Source: Sinorhizobium meliloti 4H41 (GTDB lineage Bacteria > Pseudomonadota > Alphaproteobacteria > Rhizobiales > Rhizobiaceae). From it: a stretch of 64,000 bases of DNA. Shown in pieces: positions 8,010 to 15,960 of the stretch. Positions within the stretch are counted from its first letter, which is position 1. The number at the start of each line of letters is the position of its first letter. The stretch is taken from positions 682,001 to 746,000 of the forward strand of contig NZ_AQWP01000002.1 in NCBI RefSeq assembly GCF_000375585.1, given 5' to 3'. The notes beneath the pieces are model-generated. The model saw nothing but the letters and a program-made list of their open reading frames with translations. It searched no databases and was not told the DNA's origin. The translations under genes and the position numbers were made by a program.

Positions 8010-9170
8010 ATGAATTTCGCACTGACCGAAGAACAGCAGATGATCGTCGACACGGTCCGCACCTTCGTCGAGACCGAGATCTATCCGCATGAGAACGAGG
8101 TCGAGCGGACCGGCGTGGTGCCGCGCGAACTCGGGCTGGAAATCGCCCGCAAATGCAAGGAACTCGGCTTCTTCGCCTGCAACTTCCCGGAAGAGGTCGG
8201 CGGCGCCGGCCTCGACCATCTGACCTTCACTCTGGTCGAGCGCGAGCTCGGCCGCGGGTCCATGGGCCTCACCGTCTTTTTCGGGCGGCCGTCCGGCATC
8301 CTGATGGCCTGCAACGAGGATCAGCGGGAGCGATACCTGCTCCCCGCCGTCCGCGGCGACAAGTTCGACGCGCTCGCCATGACCGAACCGGATGCCGGCT
8401 CGGACGTGCGCGGCATGAAATGCTTCGCACGGCAGGACGGCGACGACTGGATCGTCAACGGGACGAAGCACTTCATCAGCCATGCCGACATTGCCGATTT
8501 CGTCATCGTCTTCGTCGCCACCGGCGAGGAGCAGACGCCGCGCGGACCGAAGAAGAAGATCACCTGTTTCCTGGTCGATCGCGGCACCCCCGGCTTCGAA
8601 ATCCGCGAAGGCTACAATTCCGTCTCGCATCGCGGCTACAAGAACTGCATCCTCACTTTCGACGACTGCCGGCTGCCTTCCGCCCAGATTCTCGGCGAGG
8701 CCCATAAAGGCTTCGATATCGCCAACGACTGGCTCTACGCCACGCGCCTGACCGTGGCGGCCACCTCCGTCGGCCGCGCCCGTCGCGCCTTCGATTACGC
8801 ACTCTCCTACGCGGCCGAGCGCAAGCAGTTCGGCAAGCCGATCGGCGCCAACCAGGGAGTCTCCTTCAAGCTTGCCGACATGATCACCGAGATCGACGCG
8901 GCCGACCTTCTGACACTCTCGGCCGCCTGGCGGCTCGACCAGGGCCTGCCGTCCAACCGCGAGATCGCTTCGGCCAAGGTCTTTGCCACCGAAATGCTCG
9001 CCCGCGTCACAGACGAGGCGATCCAGATCTATGGCGGCATGGGACTCATGGACGACCTGCCGCTCGCCCGCTTCTGGCGCGACGCCCGCGTCGAGCGCAT
9101 CTGGGATGGGACGTCCGAGATCCAGCGACACATCATCAGCCGCGATCTGCTCCGGCCGCTGGGGGCTTGA
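8010..9170 (+). CDS. Acyl-CoA dehydrogenase (possible gamma-butyrobetainyl-CoA dehydrogenase)
   Basis: This 386-residue FAD enzyme has the three acyl-CoA dehydrogenase segments: N-terminal helices, the beta domain with MTEPDAGSDVRGM, and the C-terminal helices with RKQFGKPIG and IYGGMGLMDD. In the C-terminal signature (ERIWDGTSEIQRH) an Asp stands where most family members have the catalytic Glu. A ribosome site GAGGGAG precedes the ATG. Its place between a CoA ligase and a carnitinyl-CoA dehydratase-like crotonase suggests it makes crotonobetainyl-CoA from gamma-butyrobetainyl-CoA. The family call is certain; the substrate is inferred. Confidence 0.88.
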   Translation: MNFALTEEQQMIVDTVRTFVETEIYPHENEVERTGVVPRELGLEIARKCKELGFFACNFPEEVGGAGLDHLTFTLVERELGRGSMGLTVFFGRPSGILMACNEDQRERYLLPAVRGDKFDALAMTEPDAGSDVRGMKCFARQDGDDWIVNGTKHFISHADIADFVIVFVATGEEQTPRGPKKKITCFLVDRGTPGFEIREGYNSVSHRGYKNCILTFDDCRLPSAQILGEAHKGFDIANDWLYATRLTVAATSVGRARRAFDYALSYAAERKQFGKPIGANQGVSFKLADMITEIDAADLLTLSAAWRLDQGLPSNREIASAKVFATEMLARVTDEAIQIYGGMGLMDDLPLARFWRDARVERIWDGTSEIQRHIISRDLLRPLGA

Positions 9171-9247
9171 GCGATGGGCGAGCTTCCGCAAATTACCCCC
9201 CTCTGCCCTGCCGGGCATCTCTCCGGCGCACTCCACGGGGGCGCGGC

Positions 9248-11311
9248 ATGACCCCCACTCCCCGCTCCCTCGACCGTCTCATCCGCCCACGCTCCATCGC
9301 CGTCTTCGGCGGCAAGGAGGCGCGCCGCGTCATCGAACAATGCGACAAGATGGGCTTTGCCGGCGACATCTGGCCGGTCCACCCGCGCGAGGAAGAAATC
9401 CTCGGCCGCCGCTGCTACCGCTCGGTGTCCGACCTGCCGAGGGCGCCGGATGCTTCCTTCGTCGGGGTCAACCGCGCGCTCACGATCGAGATCATCCGCG
9501 ATCTCGCCGCGCGCGGCGCCGGGGGTGCCGTCTGCTACGCCTCCGGTTTCCGCGAGGCGGCAAACGAGCTTACCGACGGCAACGACCTGCAGGAGGCGCT
9601 CGTCGCGGCGGCCGGCGACATGCCGATCGTCGGGCCCAACTGCTACGGTTTCATCAACATGCTGGACGGCGCGCTGCTCTGGCCCGACCAGCACGGCATG
9701 CTTCGGGTCGAACGCGGCGTCGCGATCCTCACGCAATCTTCCAACATCGCCTGCAACATCTCCATGCAGAAGCGCGGGCTGCCGCTGGCCTATGTCATGA
9801 CGGCCGGCAACCAGGCGCAGACGGGCCTTTCCGACATCGCCTGCGCCGTGCTCGAGGATCCGCGCGTCACCGCCGTCGGTCTTCATATCGAAGGCTTCGA
9901 CAGCATCGAGGCGTTGGAAAGGCTTGCCGCCCGCGCACGCGAGCTGCGCAAACCCGTGGTCACGCTGAAGGTCGGGAAATCGGAAGCAGCCCAGCTTGCA
10001 ACCGTCTCCCATACCGCCTCGCTAGCCGGCAACGACCGGGTCTCCTCGGCCCTGCTCGCCCGCCTCGGCATCGGCCGCGTCGATACGCTGCCCGAGTTGC
10101 TCGAAACCCTGAAGCTGCTGCATCTTCATGGGCCGCTGCCCAGCGCCGATATCTCCTCGATGAGCTGTTCGGGCGGCGAGGCATCGCTGATGGCGGATGC
10201 CGGCGTCCGGCGCAAAGTCAATTTCCGGGCACTCAGGGAGGAACAGCGCCAGCCGCTGCGCGAAAGCCTCGGCGAAATGGTGACGATCGCCAATCCGCTC
10301 GACTACCACACCTTCGTCTGGGGAAATCGCGAGAAGCAGACGGCCGCCTTCACGGCCATGATGCGCGGCGGCTATGCCCTCAACCTGATCGTGCTCGATT
10401 TCCCGCGGCTCGACCGATGCGACGCGGCCGACTGGGTCACGACCTGTGAGGCGACCATCGATGCGACGAAGGCTACCGGCGCGGTCGCCGGTATCGTTGC
10501 CAGCCTAGGCGAGAACATGCCCGAGGAAACCGCTCTCTCGCTGGTGTCGGCGGGCGTCGTGCCCTTCTTCGGCATCGACGAGGCGCTCGCCGCCATCGAG
10601 ACCGCCGCTGCGATTGGCGCGATCTGGGCAAAGCCCGCAGCACCTCCCCTCCTCCGCTCGCGTCCCGAGGGAGGCGAGATCGTCACCCTGAGCGAAGCCG
10701 AAGCGAAGGCTGAGCTCGCGGCAGCGGGCGTCATCGTTCCCGGTGGCAGGAGCGCCGCCACAGTCGAGGAAGCCGCAGCGGCGGCCGAGGCCCTCGGCTT
10801 CCCCGTGGTCCTCAAGGGCCTCGGCGTGGCGCACAAGACCGAAGCCGGTGCGGTCAAGGTCAATCTGACAAGCCGTCAGGAGGTCATCACAGCGGCGCGA
10901 GGCATGGCTGCGGTCGCCTCCGGTTACCTCGTCGAGAAGATGATCGCCAGGCCTGTGGCGGAGCTGATCGTCGGGGCGATGCGCGACGCGGTCGCAGGTC
11001 CGGTGCTGACGATCGGCGCGGGCGGAATTCTCGTCGAATTGCTCGAGGATTCCGCGATCCTCACGCTGCCGGTCACCGAAGAGATGATCCGCGATGCGAT
11101 TGCGGGCCTGAAGATCGCCAAGCTGCTCGACGGCTATCGCGGCAATCCCAAGGGCGATATCGCCGCCTTGGCGGGAACTGTCGCTGCCGCGGCATCCTAT
11201 GTCGTTGCAAACGCTTCCAAACTCGAAGAACTCGATATCAATCCTATAATGGTGCTGCCGGACGGCCACGGAGCCGTTGCCGCCGACGCCCTGATCCGCC
11301 GGAGGAAATGA
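9248..11311 (+). CDS. NDP-forming acyl-CoA synthetase (acetate-CoA ligase family)
   Basis: The 687-residue protein joins a CoA-binding Rossmann domain (LIRPRSIAVFGG), succinyl-CoA-synthetase-like domains with the phosphohistidine motif VSHTASLAG, and a C-terminal ATP-grasp domain (about 475-687, FPVVLKGLGVAHKTEAGAVK). It would activate a carboxylate to its CoA thioester using ATP. The frame is open from a TTG at 9167, overlapping the previous stop, but those 27 codons cross a degenerate repeat and align with nothing, so the ATG at 9248 is used. In context it is the candidate gamma-butyrobetaine/crotonobetaine:CoA ligase, replacing the unrelated AMP-forming CaiC. Confidence 0.87.
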   Translation: MTPTPRSLDRLIRPRSIAVFGGKEARRVIEQCDKMGFAGDIWPVHPREEEILGRRCYRSVSDLPRAPDASFVGVNRALTIEIIRDLAARGAGGAVCYASGFREAANELTDGNDLQEALVAAAGDMPIVGPNCYGFINMLDGALLWPDQHGMLRVERGVAILTQSSNIACNISMQKRGLPLAYVMTAGNQAQTGLSDIACAVLEDPRVTAVGLHIEGFDSIEALERLAARARELRKPVVTLKVGKSEAAQLATVSHTASLAGNDRVSSALLARLGIGRVDTLPELLETLKLLHLHGPLPSADISSMSCSGGEASLMADAGVRRKVNFRALREEQRQPLRESLGEMVTIANPLDYHTFVWGNREKQTAAFTAMMRGGYALNLIVLDFPRLDRCDAADWVTTCEATIDATKATGAVAGIVASLGENMPEETALSLVSAGVVPFFGIDEALAAIETAAAIGAIWAKPAAPPLLRSRPEGGEIVTLSEAEAKAELAAAGVIVPGGRSAATVEEAAAAAEALGFPVVLKGLGVAHKTEAGAVKVNLTSRQEVITAARGMAAVASGYLVEKMIARPVAELIVGAMRDAVAGPVLTIGAGGILVELLEDSAILTLPVTEEMIRDAIAGLKIAKLLDGYRGNPKGDIAALAGTVAAAASYVVANASKLEELDINPIMVLPDGHGAVAADALIRRRK

Positions 11312-11315
11312 GCCC

Positions 11316-12098
11316 ATGACCGGACCGATCCTTACGCGCCGCGAAGGCGGCATTCTCGAAGTCACGATCGACCGGCCGAAGGCCAACGCCATCGACCTGA
11401 AGACCAGCCGCGTCATGGGCGAAATCTTCCGCGATTTCCGGGACGACCCGGCGCTCAGGGTCGCGATCATCACCGGCGCCGGCGAGAAATTCTTCTGCCC
11501 CGGCTGGGACCTGAAGGCGGCCGCGGAAGGCGATCCAGTCGATGGAGACTACGGCGTCGGCGGTTTCGGCGGGATGCAGGAGCTGCGCGACCTCAACAAG
11601 CCCATCATCGCTGCCGTCAACGGCATTTGTTGCGGTGGCGGCCTGGAGATCGCGCTTTCGACCGACATCATCCTCGCAGCCGAACATGCGAGTTTCGCAC
11701 TCCCGGAAATCCGCTCGGGCACGCTCGCCGATGCCGCTTCGATCAAGCTGCCGAAGCGAATCCCCTACCATATCGCCATGGACATGCTGCTCACCGGCCG
11801 CTGGCTCGACGTGGTCGAAGCGAACCGCTGGGGCTTCGTCAACGAGATCCTGCCGGCCGGACGGCTGATGGACCGGGCTTGGGAACTGGCGCGCCTGCTC
11901 GAAAGCGGCCCGCCGCTCGTCTATGCCGCAATCAAGGAAGTGGTCCGCGATGCCGAGGGCCGGGACTTCCAGACGACCATGAACAAGGTCACCCGTCGCC
12001 AGTTCAGGACAGTCGATGTCCTCTATTCGAGCGAGGACCAGCTCGAGGGCGCCCGCGCCTTTGCGGAGAAGCGCGACCCGGTCTGGAAGGGACGCTGA
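11316..12098 (+). CDS. Enoyl-CoA hydratase/isomerase, carnitinyl-CoA dehydratase (CaiD)-like
   Basis: This 260-residue crotonase-fold protein has the oxyanion-hole segments GWDLKAAAEG and NGICCGGGLEIA and a catalytic-region Glu in ALPEIRSG. The LLTGRWLDVVEANRWGFVNE stretch resembles CaiD, which interconverts crotonobetainyl-CoA and carnitinyl-CoA. It starts 4 bp after the CoA synthetase stop and closes the catabolic operon. With the ligase and dehydrogenase it would complete gamma-butyrobetaine to carnitine. Other short-chain enoyl-CoA substrates are not excluded. Confidence 0.85.
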   Translation: MTGPILTRREGGILEVTIDRPKANAIDLKTSRVMGEIFRDFRDDPALRVAIITGAGEKFFCPGWDLKAAAEGDPVDGDYGVGGFGGMQELRDLNKPIIAAVNGICCGGGLEIALSTDIILAAEHASFALPEIRSGTLADAASIKLPKRIPYHIAMDMLLTGRWLDVVEANRWGFVNEILPAGRLMDRAWELARLLESGPPLVYAAIKEVVRDAEGRDFQTTMNKVTRRQFRTVDVLYSSEDQLEGARAFAEKRDPVWKGR

Positions 12099-12102
12099 GA
12101 TA

Positions 12103-12121
12103 CGCGGCCTCTTCGGCCGCG
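12103..12121 (+). terminator. Stem-loop after the carnitine-type operon
   Basis: A 7-bp perfect stem (CGCGGCC / GGCCGCG) with loop TCTTC starts 4 bp after the crotonase stop. No T-run follows, so it is only a candidate terminator or 3'-end stabilising hairpin. It is the first feature of the 339-bp stretch without a gene (12099-12437), which also holds an operator/promoter and a long leader described separately. Confidence 0.45.
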
Positions 12122-12196
12122 GACAGAGTGGAAGCCGGAGGATGCCGGCCTTCAGCGTGACGCGTCGCGAGCACCGGCGCGTGCGGCTGAGCAGTC

Positions 12197-12232
12197 TTTC
12201 CATAAGACATGCTTATGGAAAAGATTTATAAT
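12197..12232 (+). promoter_or_regulatory. Promoter with overlapping 25-bp palindromic operator
   Basis: A perfect 10-bp inverted repeat (TTTCCATAAG ACATG CTTATGGAAA) spans 12197-12221. It overlaps a possible -35 (AAGACA, 12204-12209), 17 bp before a consensus -10 (TATAAT, 12227-12232). Transcription would start near 12239, leaving a leader of about 200 bases before the binding-protein gene. The position is typical of repression by occlusion; the regulator is not known and may be the nearby HTH protein. Confidence 0.6.
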
Positions 12233-12238
12233 TTAGGA

Positions 12239-12437
12239 CGTTACAAGCCACGTCCAAGCGTTTAGCCTTATGGGTGAACAACGCGGATAACGCGCAAAGA
12301 GACGACAAGGAGGTCAGGATAGAGACGATCCCGGTGGACTGCAAACCACCTCCGGCCATCTCGACCGATGGCAAATACGCGAACACTCTACCAATCACAA
12401 CGAACGGCGAATGCCGGCTGAAGAAGGGAACAGGGGA
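12239..12437 (+). other. Long 5' leader of the peptide-type transporter operon
   Basis: About 200 bases separate the putative start site from the ATG. The leader has a strong but unused ribosome-site sequence (AAGGAGG, 12307-12313) whose GGAGGT can pair with ACCTCC at 12348-12353. An alternative smaller hairpin GGTGG / CCACC (12333-12337 / 12346-12350) would compete. No riboswitch class is recognised. A 35-codon GTG frame runs into the gene but has no well-placed ribosome site. Confidence 0.3.
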
Positions 12438-14027
12438 ATGAGCGATTACAAAGACTATTTGGCACGTCAGGTCATGCTCGGCAAAATGAACCGGCGTGAA
12501 TTTCTCGGACGCGCCGCCGCCCTCGGCATTGCTGTGTCTACGGCGAATACGCTCTTCGCGTCGAGCGCCGCGGCGCAGGAGCCGAAGCGCGGCGGTCACC
12601 TGAAGCTCGGCCTCGAAGGGGCAGCCGCCACCGATTCGCGGGATCCCGCAAAGGCGCTGTCGCAATTCATGTTCGTGGTCGGCCGGAACTGGGGCGACAT
12701 GCTCGTCGAGAGCCACCCGACGACCGGCGAACCGGTGCCGGCGCTTGCAGAATCCTGGGAGCCCTCCGCCGACGCCGCCACCTGGACCTTCACGATCCGC
12801 AAGGGCGTCAAATTCCACGACGGTAAGGAACTGACGATCGACGACGTCATCAAGACCCTGCAGCGACACACGGACGAAAAGTCCGAGTCCGGCGCGCTCG
12901 GCGTGATGAAATCCATCAAGGAAATCAAGGCCGACGGCGACAAGCTCGTCTTGACGCTGACGGAGGGCAATGCGGACCTGCCGCTGCTGCTGACCGATTA
13001 TCACCTCATCATCCAGCCGAACGGCGGCACGGACAATCCCGACGCGATGATCGGGACCGGCCCCTATAAGGTCGCAAGCTTCGAGCCGGGCGTACGGGCC
13101 ACATTCGAAAGGAATGCCGACGACTGGCGCACCGATCGCGGCTATGTCGATTCCGTCGAACTGATCGCGATGAACGACGCGACGGCGCGCATCGCGGCGC
13201 TGTCCTCGGGCCAGGTTCACTTCATCAACCGCGTCGACCCAAAGACGGTCAACCTGTTGAAGAAGGCGCCGACCGTGGAAATCCTCAACACGTCGGGCCG
13301 AGGACATTACGTCTTCATCATGCATTGCAACACGGCGCCGTTCGACAACAACGACCTGCGCATGGCGCTGAAATACGCGATGGATCGCGAGACGCTGGTA
13401 CAGCGCATTCTTGGCGGCTACGGCAAGGTCGGCAACGACTTCCCGATCAACGACACCTATGCGCTCTTCCCCGAAGGTATCGAGCAACGCGCCTACGATC
13501 CGGACAAGGCGGCATTCCACTACAAGAAATCCGGCCATAGCGGTCCGGTGCTGCTGCGCACCTCGGACGTCGCTTTCCCGGGCGCGGTCGATGCCGCCGT
13601 CCTCTACCAGGCGAGCGCCAAGAAGGCGGGCATCGAGATCGAGGTCAAGCGCGAGCCGGGCGACGGCTATTGGTCCAACGTCTGGAACGTCCAACCCTTC
13701 TCGACATCCTATTGGGGCGGGCGTCCGACCCAGGATCAGATGTACTCCACCGCCTATCTCTCGACAGCCGACTGGAACGACACCCGCTTCAAGCGTCCGG
13801 ATTTCGACAAGATCCTGCTCGAAGCGCGTTCCGAGCTGGACGAAGCGAAGCGCAAGGACATGTACCGCACCATGGCGATGATGGTGCGCGACGAAGGCGG
13901 CCTGATCCTGCCGATGTTCAACGACTTCGTGAACGCGGCCGGCAAAACGGTGAAGGGCTACGTCCACGACATCGGCAACGACATGTCGAACGGCTATGTC
14001 GCGACCAGGGTATGGCTGGACGCCTGA
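12438..14027 (+). CDS. ABC transporter substrate-binding protein, family 5 (peptide class), paralogue 1
   Basis: The 529-residue periplasmic protein carries a twin-arginine signal (NRREFLGRAAALG, about residues 17-29, cleavage after SAAAQ) and the SBP family 5 signature (WTFTIRKGVKFHDGKELT). It binds the ligand for the DppBCD-type transporter encoded next. An upstream in-frame ATG exists at 12411, but the ATG at 12438 has AAGGGA upstream and is used. The protein is about three quarters identical by eye to the 529-residue protein at 18532, with the same length. The ligand is unknown. Confidence 0.9.
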   Translation: MSDYKDYLARQVMLGKMNRREFLGRAAALGIAVSTANTLFASSAAAQEPKRGGHLKLGLEGAAATDSRDPAKALSQFMFVVGRNWGDMLVESHPTTGEPVPALAESWEPSADAATWTFTIRKGVKFHDGKELTIDDVIKTLQRHTDEKSESGALGVMKSIKEIKADGDKLVLTLTEGNADLPLLLTDYHLIIQPNGGTDNPDAMIGTGPYKVASFEPGVRATFERNADDWRTDRGYVDSVELIAMNDATARIAALSSGQVHFINRVDPKTVNLLKKAPTVEILNTSGRGHYVFIMHCNTAPFDNNDLRMALKYAMDRETLVQRILGGYGKVGNDFPINDTYALFPEGIEQRAYDPDKAAFHYKKSGHSGPVLLRTSDVAFPGAVDAAVLYQASAKKAGIEIEVKREPGDGYWSNVWNVQPFSTSYWGGRPTQDQMYSTAYLSTADWNDTRFKRPDFDKILLEARSELDEAKRKDMYRTMAMMVRDEGGLILPMFNDFVNAAGKTVKGYVHDIGNDMSNGYVATRVWLDA

Positions 14028-15136
14028 TGATGGAAAGCGGACCGATCACGGGTCCGGTCGTGACGGATGCGACCGCAGGCGAGACAGCCCTGCGGTCCCC
14101 CGATCTTTCCGGTGCCCCAGCCAAACCCGACCCGGCCGCCGACGAGCTCGGCGGCACGTTCTGGCGGCGCTTCGCCTTTCGCCGTCCTCTCGCGGCGCTG
14201 ATCCTTCAGCGCCTGGGACTGAGCGTCGGCCTGCTCTTCGCCGTGTCGCTGATGATCTTCGGCGGCATCGAGGCGTTGCCAGGCGATTTCGCCACCACCT
14301 ATCTCGGCCAGTCGGCGACGCCGCAGGCCGTCGAGAACATCCGCAAGGATCTCGGGCTCGACCGCCCCTGGAGCGAGCGCTATCTCAGCTGGCTCGGCGG
14401 CGCGGTGCAGGGTGATTTCGGCACGTCCTGGGCGAGCAGGAATTCCGTCAGCGAGCAGATCGGCAACCGCCTCGGCAACTCGCTCTTCCTGGCTTTCTTC
14501 GCGGCGCTCGTCTCCGTACCGCTGGCCGTGGGGCTAGGGATGCTCGCGGTGCAATTCCGCAACCGCCTGCCTGACAAGATCATCAACGTGATATCGCTTG
14601 CGGCGATCTCGCTGCCGGAGTTCTTCATCGGCTATCTGCTGATCATGTTCTTCGCCGTCAAATGGGGGGTCGCCACCTTCCCGGCCACCGTCTACGCCAG
14701 CATGGGCTTCATGGACCGCCTTTCGGCGATCGCACTTCCGGTCGCGACCCTCGTGCTCGTGGTCCTCGCCCATATGATGCGCATGACGCGCGCGGCCATC
14801 CTAAACGTCATGTCGTCGGCCTACGTGGAGACCGCCGAACTCAAGGGGCTCGGCACGTTCCGCATCATCGCGCGCCACGCCGCCCCCAATGCCGTGGCCC
14901 CGGTCATCAACGTCATCGCGCTGAACCTTGCCTATCTGGTCGTCGGCGTCGTCGTGGTCGAAGTCGTCTTCGTTTATCCCGGCATGGGGCAATACATGGT
15001 GGATGCCGTGACGGTGCGCGACATGCCCGTCGTGCAGGCGTGCGGGCTGATCTTTGCGGCCTTCTACATCTTCCTCAACATGGCGGCCGACATTCTCGCC
15101 ATTCTCGCCAATCCGAGACTGAGGCACCCGCGATGA
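14027..15136 (+). CDS. ABC transporter permease, DppB/OppB class
   Basis: The 369-residue permease has a hydrophilic N-terminal extension of about 55 residues (Ala/Pro-rich, to WRRFAFRRPLAALI) and then the six-helix DppB-type core. The typical periplasmic block LGLDRPWSERYLSWLGG and the EAA-type loop (ETAELKGLGTFRII) are present. The start overlaps the binding-protein stop (ATGA), so it is translationally coupled. The frame is open further upstream, but that part is antisense or out-of-phase coding and is ignored. It pairs with the next permease. Confidence 0.9.
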   Translation: MMESGPITGPVVTDATAGETALRSPDLSGAPAKPDPAADELGGTFWRRFAFRRPLAALILQRLGLSVGLLFAVSLMIFGGIEALPGDFATTYLGQSATPQAVENIRKDLGLDRPWSERYLSWLGGAVQGDFGTSWASRNSVSEQIGNRLGNSLFLAFFAALVSVPLAVGLGMLAVQFRNRLPDKIINVISLAAISLPEFFIGYLLIMFFAVKWGVATFPATVYASMGFMDRLSAIALPVATLVLVVLAHMMRMTRAAILNVMSSAYVETAELKGLGTFRIIARHAAPNAVAPVINVIALNLAYLVVGVVVVEVVFVYPGMGQYMVDAVTVRDMPVVQACGLIFAAFYIFLNMAADILAILANPRLRHPR

Positions 15137-15960
15137 ACCTGAAATCCATTCCACTCAGTGCCTGGGTAGGCATCATCGGCATCGCGATCGCGCTTCTGTG
15201 CGCTCTCTTCGCGCCCGTTCTCGCGCCCTTCGGCGAGCGTGAGGTGGTCGGCGAGATCTGGCTCCCGGCCGGCGGCGATTTCCTGCTCGGCACGGACAAT
15301 CTTGGCCGCGACCTGCTCTCGCGCCTGATCTACGGTGCCCGCACGACCATCTTCGTGGCGTTGGCGGCAACCGTGCTCTCCTTCGCTCTCGGCATGATCC
15401 TGAGCTTCACCGCAGCCGTCACCGGCGGCTTCGTCGATCAGTTCTTCTCCCGCTTCAACGATCTGATGATGGCGGTGCCGACGCTGATCTTCGCACTCGT
15501 CGTTCTCGCGGTGCTGCCGCAGCATCTGTGGATCCTGGTCCTCGTCATGGCCGTGCTCGACTCGACGCGTGTCTTCCGCATCGGCCGCGCCGTCGCCCTC
15601 GATGTCGCGGTGATGGAATTCGTCGAGGCTGCGCGGTTACGCGGCGAAGGCAATGTCTGGATCATCTTCCGGGAAATCCTGCCGAACACGCTGTCGCCGC
15701 TGCTCGCCGAGTTCGGTCTGCGCTTCGCCTTCTCGATCCTGTTCCTCTCCACCCTCTCCTTCCTCGGCCTTGGCATCCAGCCGCCGGCCGCCGACTGGGG
15801 CGGCATGGTCAAGGACAACAAGGATGGCATCATCTTCGGCATATCGGCCGCGCTCATCCCGGGCGGAGCGATCGCCGCCCTCGCCATCTGCGTCAATCTC
15901 GTCGTCGACTGGCTGATGAAGCGCACCTCGAGCCTGAAAGGAGGCCGCGGCGATGCCTGA
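15133..15960 (+). CDS. ABC transporter permease, DppC/OppC class
   Basis: The 275-residue second permease has one N-terminal helix (VGIIGIAIALLCALFAPVLA), the typical DppC block LLGTDNLGRDLLSRLIYGART and the EAA-type loop (FVEAARLRGEGNVWII). The start overlaps the previous stop by ATGA, and its own stop overlaps the ATPase gene by 8 bp. It completes the membrane channel of the peptide-class importer. Confidence 0.9.
   Translation: MNLKSIPLSAWVGIIGIAIALLCALFAPVLAPFGEREVVGEIWLPAGGDFLLGTDNLGRDLLSRLIYGARTTIFVALAATVLSFALGMILSFTAAVTGGFVDQFFSRFNDLMMAVPTLIFALVVLAVLPQHLWILVLVMAVLDSTRVFRIGRAVALDVAVMEFVEAARLRGEGNVWIIFREILPNTLSPLLAEFGLRFAFSILFLSTLSFLGLGIQPPAADWGGMVKDNKDGIIFGISAALIPGGAIAALAICVNLVVDWLMKRTSSLKGGRGDA

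Noticed and set aside
9167-9247. Extended TTG start of the acyl-CoA synthetase overlapping the dehydrogenase stop
   Set aside because: The extra 27 codons cross a degenerate intergenic repeat and do not resemble the family; the ATG at 9248 sits right before the CoA-binding domain.
12334-12441. 35-codon GTG leader peptide ending in an ATGA overlap with the binding-protein start
   Set aside because: The only good ribosome-site sequence is about 20 bases from the GTG, too far, and no start codon lies nearer in frame; composition is not informative.
12213-13967. 584-codon minus-strand frame opposite binding protein 1, and similar frames opposite 15953-17584, 18532-20121 and 20201-22198
   Set aside because: All are shadows of confident plus-strand genes; none has a ribosome site or motif.
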